NCBI GenBank assembly: GCA_039707655.1 | Contig: CM077664.1 | Span: 29,500,781 to 29,564,780 of the forward strand | Direction: 5' to 3' | Length of the DNA: 64,000 bases | DNA from: Elymus sibiricus | Lineage: Eukaryota > Streptophyta > Magnoliopsida > Poales > Poaceae | Shown here: in pieces, positions 23,954-35,164 of the stretch | Layout: each line of letters opens with the position of its first letter | Numbering within the stretch: the stretch's first letter is position 1 | Made by a program: the position numbers and the translations under genes | Notes under the pieces: model-generated | Database searches by the model: none | What the model saw: the letters and a program-made list of their open reading frames with translations, nothing else | Told to the model about the DNA's origin: nothing

Positions 23954-25355
23954 TGATACGTCTCCAACGTATCTACTTTTCCAAACACTTTTGCTCCTGT
24001 TTTGGACTCTAATTTGCATGATTTGAATGAAACTAACCCTGACTGATGCTGTTTTCAGCAGAACTACCATGGTGTTGTTTTTGTGCAGAAATAAAAGTTC
24101 TCAGAATTGGACAATTTTTATTGAATAAATAAAAAATATTAGCGCAGGAATCAACTGGAGAGTGGCCACCTGCTGTCCACAAGACAACAGGGCGCGCCTA
24201 CCCCCCAGGGCACGCCCTGATGTCTTATGGGCCCCACAAGCGGCCGTCTGACCAAATTCCAACTCTATAAATTCCGTTTCCCCGAGAAAAAAAATAAGAG
24301 AAGTAGTTTTCATTGCATTTTACGATACGGAGCCACTGCCACCTCCTGTTCTTCCTCGGGAGGGCTGATCTGGAGTTCGTTCGGGGCTTCAGAGAGGGGG
24401 ATTCATCGTCGTCGTCATCATCAACCCTTCTTCATCGCCAATTCCATGATGCTCACCACCGGGAGTGAGTAATTACTTCGTAGGCTTGCTGGACGGTGAT
24501 GGAGATGGATGAGATTTGTCATGTAATCGAGTCAATTTGTTAGCGCTTGATCCCTAGTATCCACTATGTTCTGAGATTGATGTTGCTATGACTTTGCTAT
24601 GCTTAATGCTTGTCACTAGGACCCGAGTGTCATGATTTTACATATGAACCTATTATATTTTCATGAATATAAGTGAGTTTTAGATCCTATCTTGCAAGTT
24701 GTATGCACCTATTATGTGTTATGATCCGTAGACCCCAAGGTGACAATAATTGGGATTCACTCCGGTGATGACCGTAGTATTAAGAGTTCATGTATTCACT
24801 ATGTGTTAATGCTTTGTTCCAGTTCTCTATTAAAAGGAGACCTTAATTACCCTTAGATTTCCTTATGGACCCCGCTGCCATGGGAGGGTAGGACAAAAGA
24901 TGTCATGCAAGTTCTTATTATAACCACGTATGACTATATACGGAATACATGCCTACATTGAATTGATGAATTGGAGCTATTGTGTATCGCTCTAGGTTGT
25001 GACTGTTACATGATGAATATCATCCATACAAATATCCATCACTAATCCAATGCCTATTCTTTGATCAAATTGATCTTTGCTAAGTTACTACCGTTGCTAC
25101 TACTGTTACAATCACCACAAAACTGCTACTGTTACTGTTACTGTTACAATTGCTACTGTTACCGCTGCTATCAAACTATCATACTACTGTGCTACTAAAC
25201 ACTTTGCTGCAGAGACTCTCCAGGTGTGGATGAATTTACAACTCAACTACTAAAGCTCATAAATATTCTTTGGCTCCCCTTGTGTCGAATCAATAAATTT
25301 GGGTGAAATACTACCCTCGATGACTGTTGCGATCCCCTATACTTGTGTGTCATCA
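23954..25355 (+). repeat. 5' LTR of the 23954 gypsy element
   Basis: It starts TGATACGTCTCCAACGTATC and ends GTGTGTCATCA. A TATA-like CTCTATAAATTCCG is at about 24262. Beyond the first bases it differs strongly from the LTRs at 7373 and 35165, so it is another family of the same broad group. TAC/TGT trinucleotide-rich DNA (CTACTGTTAC) occurs at about 25090-25200. Confidence 0.85.
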
Positions 25356-25366
25356 AGACTATTTTC

Positions 25367-25384
25367 TGGTGTCATTGCCGGGGA
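25367..25384 (+). other. Decayed primer-binding site, tRNA-Asp type
   Basis: TGGTGTCATTGCCGGGGA differs from the tRNA-Asp complement TGGCGCCGTTGCCGGGGA at three places, each a C-to-T or G-to-A change at what was a CpG or next to one. This is the pattern expected from deamination of methylated DNA. Confidence 0.8.
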
Positions 25385-25435
25385 GCATAGCTCTATTTAT
25401 TGAGTTCACTTGGGAGTTAAATATTTTCTATCATT

Positions 25436-28051
25436 ATGAGGAATCTGAAAGATGCTAAGACCAAGATCGTACGCTCTAAGACGAGGGGAGGTAAGGAACT
25501 GCCATCTAGCTTTGCACTTGGTTCACCTTTTGTTTTAAGTCAGCTTGCGACACCACCACCTGTTATTCAATCTGATATGTCGCAAGTAACAAACACTGCT
25601 TCTGCTACTAATGATTTTCATGATGATGCTACTACTCTGCTTGATGAAATTGTGCCACTAGGTGAATTTCTTGATGCTCAAATTGCTAAAGCTAAAGAAT
25701 CTGAAATTGCTGAAAATTATGAATCACCTGCTACACCTAGCACTCCTACTAGACCTAATATGCTTAATATACCTGAGGATTATGTTATGGATGGGGAGAT
25801 TGCTAAGGAATTTCTTGCTTTTAAGGATAGAGAGGATCTTCAGAAATAAGTGAGTAAGCTGAAAGAAAAGGCTATGAATGAAATGATGAAATTTGATCCT
25901 AAGTTTGAAACCTCTCCTATCTTCATTACTGATAAGGATTATTAATTCTCTGTTGACCCTAAACTTATTACTTTGGTAGAATCTGATCCTTTTCATGGTT
26001 ATGAATCAAAAAACTGTTTGTGGCACACCTTACTATATTCTTAAGTTATTTCATTTTTCATTAAAGGGTGATGCTAAAGAATGGTTTAATACTCTTGCTC
26101 CTGGTTGTGTGCGTAGCCCCCAGGATATGATATATTACTTCTCTGAAAAATATTTTCCTACTCATATGAAACAAGCTGCTTTATAGGAAATATATAACTT
26201 TGTGTAACTTTAGGAAGAACATCTCCCTCAAGCTTGGGGGAGGCTTCTCCAATTATTAAATGCTTTACCTGATCATCCTCTCAAGAAAAATGAATACTTG
26301 ATATCTTTTATAATGGACTAATCGATGCTTCTAGGGACTACCTAGATAGTTGTGCTGGTTGTGTTTTCAGGGAACGAACTGTTGAACAGGCTCAGGAATT
26401 ATTATATAATCTATTGAGAAATGCCGATGATTGGACACTTCTTGAACCACCAATTAAGCCAACCCCGAAGAAAAGAGGTATTATATTCCTCAGTCCAGAA
26501 GATATGCAAGAGGCAAAGAAATCTATGAAAGAGAAAGGTATTAAATCTGAAGATGTTAAGAATTTACCCCTTATTGATGAAATACATGGACTAGATATCC
26601 CTACACAGGTAGTAGAGGTAAATTCTCTTTATAGGTTCGATGAGGGTGATATTCCTTATAATAAATCTCCTAGTCAGTGCTTGGATGAATTTGATAATTT
26701 TATTGTTAAGCAAGAAAACTTCAATAGGCAATTAAGTGATCAACTGAAACATAATGCTATCGTGTTTGAACGTTTGAGTGATATGATGTTCAGAATTGCT
26801 AATGATGTTAGAGGTTTATGTAAACACTCATCTATGGTTCAAACTCAGTTAGAACAAGTTTCTAAATCACAAAATGATTTGCTTAATGAAATGAACAATA
26901 AAATCAATGATCATGCTGCTAGAGTAGTGACTAGAGGAGTTAAAATGACTCAGGACCCTCCATATCCTGAAGGTCATCCTAAGAGAATTGAGCAAGATTC
27001 TCAGAGAATTAGTAGTGATGCTACACCTACTTCACCTAGGAAGAAGAAAAAGAAAAAGAGTAAAGATAAATCTTTACATGCTTCTAGTGAACCTACTATA
27101 GAAAAATCTTCTGAGAATCCCAATAATGTTTCCATTTCTGATGCTGAGACACAGTCTGGTAGTGAGCATTTACCAAGTGATAATGATAATGATGATCATA
27201 TTGATACTCAACTAGACAATAATAAAGAATCTGATAATGAAATAGAAATAGAACCTGAAGTTGAACTTGATGAACCCCGTCATAAGAATAAAAGATATAA
27301 TAAAAAGGACTTTGTTGCTAGGAAACATGGTAAAGAAAGAGAACCTTGGGTTCAAAAACCTATGCCCTTTCCTAGTAAGGCTTTAAAAACTAAGGATGAA
27401 GATGCTTTCAATTGCTTTGTTGAATTGCTTAGACCTTTGTTTTTGCAAGTACCTTTAACTGATGCTATGAAAATGCCTCCATATTCTAAATATATGAAAG
27501 ACATTGTTACTAATCGAAGGAAAATACCTGAGGCTGAAATTTCTACTATGCTTGCAAATTATTCTTTTAAAGGAAAAATACCGCAAAAGCCAGGAGACCC
27601 AGGAATACCTACTATACCTTGCTCCATTAAGAACAATTATGTCAAAACTGCATTATGTGATTTAGGAGCTGGTGTTAGTGTTATGCCTTTCTCTTTATAT
27701 AAAAGACTTGACTTGAGTAAGACGACACCTACTAAAATATCTTTGCAAATGGCTAATAAATCAACAACTATACCCATCGGTATTTGTGAGGACGTTCCTG
27801 TTGTGGTTGCTAATGTTACTATCTTGACAGATTTTGTTATTCTTGATATGCCCGAGGACGACAAAATGGCGGTTATTCTCGGGAGACCTTTTTTGAATAC
27901 TGTTGGCACTGTCATTCATTGCAACAAAAGCAAAGTCACTTTTCATGTTAATGGCAATGAGCATACGGTATATTTTCCGAAGAAAATGAACAAAGTGAAC
28001 AGTATCAATACCATTGAAATAAATTATGACAATTACTATTGGAAGTTTTGA
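25436..28051 (+). pseudogene. Gypsy gag-protease; gag half broken, protease half open
   Basis: The ATG at 25436 opens 137 residues (MRNLKDAKTKIVRSKTRGGK), stopping at 25849. Several stops follow through about 26400; a piece at 25995-26186 has the gag-domain phrase KEWFNTLAPGCVRSPQDMIY. From about 26414 a frame runs 545 residues to TGA 28051. It contains a Lys-rich and then acidic linker (about 27040-27290), then a retropepsin-like domain with CDLGAGVSVMPFSLYKRLDL (active site D-L-G-A) and VILGRPFLNTVGTVI. No reverse transcriptase follows. The protease part is complete as a frame, but the gag part is not. Confidence 0.87.
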
Positions 28052-28334
28052 GTTTCCTCTTCCGGTTCGCGAAAAGAAATATCAAACTCTTATTGTTGGG
28101 ACAATGCATATCCCAGTCGAGGTAACCTAGTGCTATACAAAAATTCTTCGGTTTCATGTCATTTGGAAATGGTTTGTTAATAAGACCTGATCAACCTTAT
28201 TAATGGATCCTTTTAAAGGGACATGTAGTTGATGAATTTCGTAAGCACAACCTTATGTAATCCTAGTTTATTCTCTGTTATTTTTAGTTTAATAAAGTAA
28301 AATGCCATGTTTATCCTGTTTTCTGAATTGTTAG

Positions 28335-28520
28335 TGCAATAAAAAATGACCCAAAAATAAAAGTGCTCAGAATGTCCTAAAATTTTAACACAATTTTTTA
28401 TTTAATATTTAAGAATTTTTGGCACTGGACACACCCTCGGGGGGTGTACCTGTTGTCCACAAGACAACAGGGCGTGCCCACCCCCCAGGGCGCGCCCTGA
28501 TGCCTTGTGGGTCCCACAGG
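28335..28520 (+). repeat. Internal block similar to part of the same element's LTR
   Basis: ATAAAAGTGCTCAGAAT and TTGTCCACAAGACAACAGGG, CCCCCCAGGGCGCGCCCTGA and GTGGGTCCCACA occur here in the same order as related phrases in the 5' LTR at about 24087-24240. The block lies after the gag-protease stop and before the extra ORF. It may be a duplicated U3 piece or part of a solo LTR remnant of a related element. Confidence 0.65.
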
Positions 28521-28908
28521 GCCCCACTCACTTAGTCCAGCCGCCCACTGCTTCTTGTTCATCCAAAAACAATCGTGGTAGCCCTTGTTCTCGTGTTCTT
28601 GCTTCCAAAACTGAGATTTTCGATCTCCTTGCTCGGAGCTCCGTTTCCGAAACTATTTTGGGGGATTGCTCCTTGGTATGTGACTCCTCCATTGGTCCAA
28701 TTAGTTTTTGTTTTTATGGGTTATATTTTGCTGCTGTTGGTGCCACTAAAAATGAGCTTGCATGTTGAATTCATTTGGTTCTAAGTAGGTTTAATGCTTG
28801 ATATAGCCTCTAGACACTTGTAGGAGTTGTTGCTATCAATTTTGTTAAGTTTTGTTCACCTCTTATTTGTGTCCCAAAAATTTCAGAAATTTTTCGTAGG
28901 AGACGAAC

Positions 28909-29910
28909 ATGTTTAGAAGGAAATCCTCTGGAAGTTCCTCGGGCCAAAGCTCGGCACGAAAGGCGTACCATGAACCATGAGCAAGTTCGGTGCGAGGCGC
29001 CAAAGTGAAATCGTGTCAGTGGCCTTGTGACACGTTCATGATAGGTGCTATCATTAAGGAAGAATTTGATCAATATATTGAAAATGCCGAGTTGTCGAAC
29101 TTCATCACAAATAAGTGCACACAATGTTATCACCTAACCGATTCATTCACGCAGAAATTTGAGTATCGGTTTGCTACTTCTAAAGTTCTTTTTGATCTAT
29201 ATGAAAAATCCTATAGTATGTCTCTAGAAGAATTTGGCGATGCATGTAAAATTCCGTATTGGGGTTTTCTCGCCGAACCACGAAAGGCTGACTATAAGGG
29301 GTTCCTTAGTAGTCTTTGCAATGGTGAAGATAGGGGTGTGACACAAGCTAGGATTAGAAGCATTCAGTTCCCCGCCATTCGTTATTTTGTGATATTTAGT
29401 GGGAGGTGTTTAGTTGGCAAGCATGATTGTAGTGCACTCTGTGCTCCTAATTTAAGCATCATTCATGCTGCTATAAATGACAGTAGGCATTATAACTTTG
29501 GTGCCATTGTTGCACGCCGGCTAAGCCGGAATGGGGACGTTGGTCATTTATATGTAGGAATTTATGCCTCTCGCTTAGCTGCAAGACTTGGGGTCTCCAT
29601 TAGACCCAATGACCCAGTACTCCCTGATAAGTATTTGGATTTTGAGGCAATGAAACGTCAACTGTTTATCAAGTATGAGACTCGTGAATATGTGTACAAC
29701 ATGACCTTTAACAAATACCATGATGCTTTTGTTACTTTGCCTGCGCCTACTCTCTTTGACTTTCTGAACAAACAAAGGCATTTTGTCTATGAGGAGGAGG
29801 CCCGAGAGCACAACGCGGCAGTAGAGGCCACCCGCCTCGCTGAGGAGGCTGCACAGATCGCCAGCTCGAGTTATCTTTATGACTTCTACCCCATCCAGCA
29901 GTGGTCGTAG
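28909..29910 (+). CDS. Extra ORF of the gypsy element, plant-transposon-protein-like (possible Transposase_32 type)
   Basis: An ATG at 28909 starts MFRRKSSGSSSGQSSARKA; an in-frame TGA at 28978-28980 interrupts it. The frame is then open from 28981 to TAG 29910 (over 300 residues). Recognisable phrases are IGAIIKEEFDQYIENAELSN, SIQFPAIRYFVIFSGRCLVG and LGVSIRPNDPVLPDKYLDFE; the C terminus is Glu/Ala-rich and probably helical. From memory this resembles a family of putative plant transposon proteins found in cereal gypsy elements (Transposase_32-type); the domain name is unverified and the biochemical role is not known to me. It replaces pol and follows an LTR-like block that could supply a promoter. 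The TGA could be a deaminated CGA. Confidence 0.7.
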
Positions 29911-31236
29911 ACCAAGTTAGGCCAAAAGCCTAAGCTTGGGGGAGTACGTAACCTCACCGATAGTTCATTTTCATGTCCACACATTCATTACATCTGTTGG
30001 TGTTCGTTGTTTTCTTTGTATATCCATGCTTTGTTTTATTTGTTTTCCTTTTGTGTGTTTGAAAAACTTCGAAAATCCAAAAATATTTCTCACTTCTTTT
30101 CGGTTTTTCTTTCTTGTTTGTTTAGTTTGTAGTAGTAAAAGAAAGCATAAAAAGATTTCTTGTTTCTTCTTTTGTTTGTTGGGAGTTCTTCGGTGTAAAT
30201 ATTTTTTCTCGTTTGTTTTTCTTTTTTCATTTACTTTATTTCAGAAAAACTAAAAACTCAAAAAATATTTCAGTGTGTTTCTTTGAACTCTTCTTGGTTA
30301 TTGAAAAATTTCAGAAAAGAACAAAAATATTTCCCTTATCTCTCTTTCATTTCTTTTTTGCTTCTTTTTGCTCTTTTCTTCCTTTTTGTTTCTTTGAGTT
30401 ATCCTTTGTCTTGTGTCAAAAGAAGAAAAACATCAAAAATAATTTCCAAATGGCTCCTATATGCTTTATTGTTGATCTAACGAAAGGGCCAATATTTCCA
30501 TGTCTTCTCCTTTGAATAAAGTGTTTGCTGATTCCACCTTAGTCCACGGCACACTTGCACTATTATTATTATTTTCACATCATTCGGTCGTGCAAGTGAA
30601 AGGCAATAATGACGATGATTTGATGAAGTGACTGTGGTGAAGAAAAGCTGGTATGAACTCTTCTTGTTTTCTGTTTTTGTAAATATGTTTAACTCGGTAG
30701 CCCTGATTCAGCATATTTTGAGTAAACATGTTTGTGATTACAATTAGAGGTTATAGTTTCTCATGCCATGCTTAAGTAGCTAGGATTTGATAATGATTTA
30801 TCTTGAGTGTCAACATGCATTAAAATGATTATGATGTTGTATGTTAGGATGGTGTCCTCCTCTGAAGAATTCAAGTGGCTTGACTTGGCACATGTTCACA
30901 CATGTAGTTGATTCAAAACCAATGTAGCCTTCATGATATTTATATTCAGAGTGTTTATATCATACTCATGCTCATGTGCAATGTTAAATATTCGCAATGC
31001 ATGATTATGACCGTTGTCGCTCTCTAGTTGGTCGCTTCTCAAACCTATTTGCTAGTCTTCACCTGTACTAAGTGGGAATACTGCTTGTGCATCCAAATTC
31101 ATGAAACCCGAAGTTATTCCAAAAGAGTCCACCATATCTACCTATATACGGTATTACCCTGCCGTTCCAAGTAAATTTGCATGTGCCATCCCTAATCATT
31201 CAAATAAACATCCGTTTTGTGTGCCCGTACTCAGGG
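29911..31236 (+). other. Non-coding 3' part of the 23954 gypsy element
   Basis: AAGCTTGGGGGAG at about 29932 follows the extra ORF closely. T-rich DNA with repeated TTTCTTTTTTGTTT-like phrases runs from about 30050 to 30440. Short frames here (for example 30213-30515) are Phe/Leu-rich products of that composition. No 3' LTR of this element is found before the next LTR at 31237. Confidence 0.65.
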
Positions 31237-31717
31237 TGTCCCAGACTAGGGGGTACTCGGGCTGCCGGCCTATCTCTCGCAGGCCGGGCTGGTGGGCCAC
31301 TCTCTACTCGTCGATGGAAGGCCGGATTGTGGGCGACCCCGTGTATCAGAAGGAAACCTCCGAAGACTTGACGTCTCCTCCAAGAAATAATTGGCGTGGC
31401 CGGCTTGTTTATCCCCTGATGGTAACCGACCATATGTAACCCTAGGATCCTCTGGTGTCTATATAAACCAGAAGGTCTAGTCCATATAGGATCATAATAT
31501 CCATTGCCTAGGGTTTAGCCCATCCGATCTCGAGGTAGATCAGCTCTGTAACCTTCACACAATCATATCAATACAATCTAGCAGGACGTAGGGTATTACC
31601 TCTTCGAGAGGGCCCGAACCTGGGTAAATCACCGTCTCTACGCTCTTTGTTACCTATTGATTCCTAGACCCAAAGTTTGGATCCCCTACCCGAGATCTGC
31701 CGGTTTTGGTACCGACA
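31237..31717 (+). repeat. LTR of the 31237 gypsy fragment
   Basis: 481 bp, TG…CA. A TATA-like TATATAAACC is at about 31460, followed by the shared leader phrases AGCAGGACGTAGGGTATTAC and CCCGAACCTGGGTAAA. The sequence after it, TTGGTGCTTTCATTGAGAG, is shared with the 57684 element and is the probable primer-site region. Confidence 0.85.
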
Positions 31718-31761
31718 TTGGTGCTTTCATTGAGAGTTCCGCCGTGGGTCATAAAGGATCA

Positions 31762-32935
31762 ATGGCTCACCTAATCATCAGCAACAGCGCTAGCCGCAGG
31801 GATGCTTTCGTTCCCGGCCAGCTCTTCGCATTCGGCAGCGTCATGCTACACGCCAATCCGGCCGGTCGCCTCGGCCGGGTCGACAGCTTCACCCCCGACC
31901 AGGAGATCAGGTTCGGAAACTTAGAGTTCGTCGCCGACTCCCGGGGAGATCTTATCCTCATGGGGTCCTCAGCCTCACTTGAAGGACCCACAAATCCTGA
32001 AGCGCCGACTTCGAGTATGGCCAATTCCACTACCGAGATGGCCACCGCTGCAGATCCAGCCTCGAGCCCGGACCTAATCTCCGCGCTCGGCTGCCGAAGA
32101 TCAGCCTCAGCCGAACATGACTGCGGGACGAATTCAGATGCCCCCGTCACAGCCATACTGCGGGTTGACCCCGTAAACTGCCAGAACTTGGAGCCGACGG
32201 ATCTCTCCTTATTAAACGGGATACTAGATCGGATCCAGGCTCTAGGAATCGCCGATGGCCAGTCCTCGATCTATGATCAGATCGGGCTTAAAACCGATGA
32301 CAGGGAAATTCACGCCCCTCCCACCACCCACTTAGTCGCCACTATCGAAGGCCCCGCGGAGGGCTCGCCCCTTCCCCCAAAACCGAAAGCGCATGGGGTG
32401 CAAGTTTCTGGCCAGCAGGCTTCATCCTCCAGCTCGGCAGCCGAACTCCGCTCTGGAGAGGATCTAGAGCCAAAGTCTGGTTCAGCACACAATTCCGGGT
32501 CCACGCACCCGCGCCCGGCCAACTATCCAGAGCTTGGTGCACAGGATTCCATGTCAATCCAGGACGCGGCCACTAAAACCCCGGACTCACACTCTGCTGG
32601 GATCAAATTATTTATCCCGCCCAGCCCGCACATCGAGTACTGTCCAGAAACTCGGGACGGCCCGACATATGGGACCTAATGTACGTAAAGCAGCAGCCCG
32701 GAGAGACAGTTCGGCACTTCTGGGCCAGATTCCTTATCGTCAAAAACAAGATGATAGATGGCTACAACAAGGAAATTCTGGAGATCTTCCGACAGAACTG
32801 CCGAGACGAGGGCGTCTTAAATGCCCTCGCCCGCCGCCACATCCAAAATTTCTCTAATTTATCGGATCTGGTGTCCAAAAGCCAGGTTGTCACAGGGGAA
32901 AGAGATAAGAAGGAGCATCTTCTGGAAAAAATTGA
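31762..32935 (+). pseudogene. Gag of the 31237 gypsy, internally deleted
   Basis: The ATG at 31762 opens a frame to TAA near 32677. Its start (AFVPGQLFAFGSVMLHANPA) matches AGQLFAFGS-type residues of the gag at 58214, and SSIYDQIGLKTDDREIHAPP is shared as well. A short piece after the stop in another frame (about 32679-32930) reads QQPGETVRHFWARFLIVKNK, equivalent to the late gag segment at about 60160 of the other copy. The acidic middle and capsid-like part seen there are missing, so it has an internal deletion plus a stop. Confidence 0.75.
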
Positions 32936-33995
32936 GGCCATTTGGACCTTGTTTGCATGCACTTGCTGTGCAATGCAATTTTTGGTCCAGAAAAGGGATT
33001 TTGATGTTGTGCTCAACTGGATTGGTGAAATGAGCTGAATTTTGGTGAAGGGGAGTTATTTGGATTCATGGAGGTACTGGAAAAATTTCAGCTCATTTGG
33101 ATATACCAAAGTGGTACTTCCTTCACAAAGCTTTCTGCTGGACAGAAACTAGATGGAATTTTTGAGAGACATTGGCTAGATGAAATGATGTGAATTTTTG
33201 CATGCTCACATCATATAAGGAATTTGAGGTCCTGGATTAATTTTAAGATTTTTGAAGCAATATAAAATATAGTTGCTTCACAACCTCAAAGTAAGTCCAG
33301 AAACAAGAATTGGAAGATGTGCTCAAATGTTGAACTGTGGAACTTGAGTTCTTGATGGAAATAGTGAATATATGGATATGAGAAGCTCCACAAATTATTT
33401 GGGATTTTTCCTGGGTACCAAAATGGTAGTTCCTTTGGAAAGTGCCCAAAGTGCAATATTGGCTTTAAATAGGAAAAGGCAATTTCCCTTATTTAATTAT
33501 TGCCAATATTTTTATGGGAGCTCAATATGATCACAAATAATATCTCCACAAGTTTTCATGAACTTTGGAGATGGATAGATATTTTCCTGGATTTAATTCC
33601 TTTAAACAGCAGAAAAAAGAATTAATTTTAAATGAAAAATATTGCAAATGACTTGGCAATATTTTTACATATCCAGGGTTTATAGATATGGAATGATCAC
33701 TAGGAAAAGTTTTGGGAGGCAACAGAGCAAAGAAAATTAGGGTTCCTTTGTAACGGAAGGAATTAGGGTTTCCTTTCCGGCAACTCGGAAGGTGGGGTTT
33801 CGGTGGCAAAATCCCGAGAATAAATTTTGGGTGACAGGGTTGGACTAGAGAGAATCTCTGGTTAGATAGGAAAGGCAAGGCTAAATAACCATCTTCATAT
33901 ACCCAAGAGCGAGAGAAAATCCAATAACATCGAAAAAAAGACGGAAGTCAAATTCCGCGAAGAAAAAAAAAAGGAGCGAAAACCAGGGTGTTACA
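32936..33995 (+). repeat. 3' part of another LTR
   Basis: The sequence changes character near 32936 and ends GAGCGAAAACCAGGGTGTTACA at 33995, a typical gypsy LTR 3' end (…GGTGTTACA). No coding frame is recognised. The true start is not visible, so the left boundary is the point where gag similarity stops. Confidence 0.5.
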
Positions 33996-34646
33996 TGGCG
34001 GTACAATGTGGAGAATCACGCCCAATGCCGAACGATCATCTGGGTGATCGGCGTCGCCTGACTCGACCGCCTCCCACAGGCACGCGGCCTGCAGGGGTGT
34101 ACCTTCATCAGGATCGACCACTCGACGTAGTTGGTGTGAGTCAACATCGGGATTGGGCCTCCGCCGCCGCCATCTCTGATCACCAGCTCATGGATGACCA
34201 GTTCCCACCCACTTTGCCGCGTGGGGCTCCGTCCCCGATGAGCCACCGGCGATGGCAAGTTCCTCCGGCGCGAGCCAGAGCGCTGCGGTGTGCGCGAGCT
34301 GCCTTGTCCCGACATTCTATCACTGTAGCTCTGATGCTGGCACGGAGAGGTCGGCGGCGGTGAGCTGGATCATCGTAGCGGTTGCGGGGAGGGAGGGGAG
34401 GAGGAAGTTGGATGCCATGCCGGGCGCAAAGGCCACTGAGACGATAAGGTGGATGCACCAAGGTTTCGCCATGGCCGTTCTCAGCAGCAGCCTGCCCACT
34501 AGTCAAGTAAGTAGCATGCAGCTTGGCTTGAGCTTGCCACTATTTCTAGCTACTTAATTAGCTAGGCAACGGTTGACCTGCTGCCACTGATTCTACCTTT
34601 GCACTTGCACGCAACTGACTCGTGTTGACCGATGCATGCATATACA
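33996..34646 (-). pseudogene. Short copia gag fragment and flank
   Basis: On the minus strand at about 34016-34315 the phrase LTHTNYVEWSILMKV, preceded by GGGGGPIPM, resembles the DUF4219/UBN2 start of copia gag proteins (…LTRTNYVEWA…). The similarity continues only in other frames, and the piece is too short to classify further. From about 34320 to 34646 I see no certain coding content. Confidence 0.45.
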
Positions 34647-35164
34647 TTTTTTTGAGACCAGAGTACAAACTCAGGCGGTAATACACTCAGAGACGATGAG
34701 GTTCTGCAGGCTTTCAGGAACATTCGCAATAATTTCCTGGTTTCCTCTAAGTCTGGCACCTACTGCAAATTGATGGGCTAGTCTGTTGCATTCTCTGGGG
34801 ACATGAGCAATTTTGTGATCTGCAAAGATCGCAAGGGCGGTTCTTATATCCAGGACCAGGCCAAACAAAGGTGATCGAACAGGTGTGTCAGCACTGAGGA
34901 GACTAGCCAGAGATTTGCAGTCAGTTTCCCACACGACTGGGCCCCTGTATACTTTCGCCAGGGACTGGAGGCCAATCAGCGCTGCATGTCCTTCCACTTC
35001 CTCCGCTGAGCGTGCCTGTGCCAGTGTTCTGCACGTCGAGGTAAAAACAAGGCCTTCATGACTACGAGACACCCCTCCCGCCCAATAGTGATCATTGTTT
35101 GGAATGAAGAATGCATCAGTGTTGTATTTTGCGCAGCTCACCGTCGGAGCTGACCACAGCATGC
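34647..35164 (-). pseudogene. 3' end of a LINE: RNase H domain and poly-A tail
   Basis: This is the downstream half of the LINE resumed from 44907. On the minus strand, WSAPTVSCAKYNTDAFFIP carries the first RNase H Asp (NTDAFF); EVEGHAALIGLQSL gives the Glu, and VVWETDCKSLASLL the second Asp. The sequence then passes HVPRECNRLAHQFA, usual near the end of plant LINE RNase H domains (RVT_3). The frame ends at about 34671 and a run of seven A (minus strand, 34647-34653) marks a short poly-A tail. Confidence 0.85.

Larger units (their letters stand above)
23954..31236 (+). mobile_element. Gypsy element with gag-protease plus an extra non-pol ORF, 3' end lost
   Basis: 5' LTR 23954-25355, decayed tRNA-Asp-type primer site 25367-25384, gag-protease 25436-28051, an LTR-like block at about 28335-28520, an extra ORF at 28909-29910, then non-coding DNA to 31236, where the LTR of another gypsy begins. 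No 3' LTR is visible, so no partner for the possible GAGAC target site can be tested. There is no pol. Such gag-pro elements with an additional ORF would rely on enzymes from related autonomous elements. Confidence 0.85.
31237..32935 (+). mobile_element. Gypsy element fragment: LTR and internally deleted gag
   Basis: LTR 31237-31717 is followed by a gag ORF from ATG 31762 and a displaced C-terminal gag piece to about 32935. It is the same superfamily as the element at 57684: the LTR starts TGTCCCAGACTAGGGGG and ends TACCGACA, with TTGGTGCTTTCATTGAGAG right after it, and the gag N termini match. Everything beyond the gag is missing; the right flank is an unrelated LTR tail. Confidence 0.82.

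Noticed and set aside
30000..30515. Phe-rich ORFs resembling small membrane proteins
   Set aside because: Produced by T-rich non-coding DNA of the gypsy 3' region; no start context or similarity.
34180..34557. GC-rich ORFs on both strands near 34.2-34.5 kb as host genes
   Set aside because: They overlap the copia gag fragment and show no independent domain.
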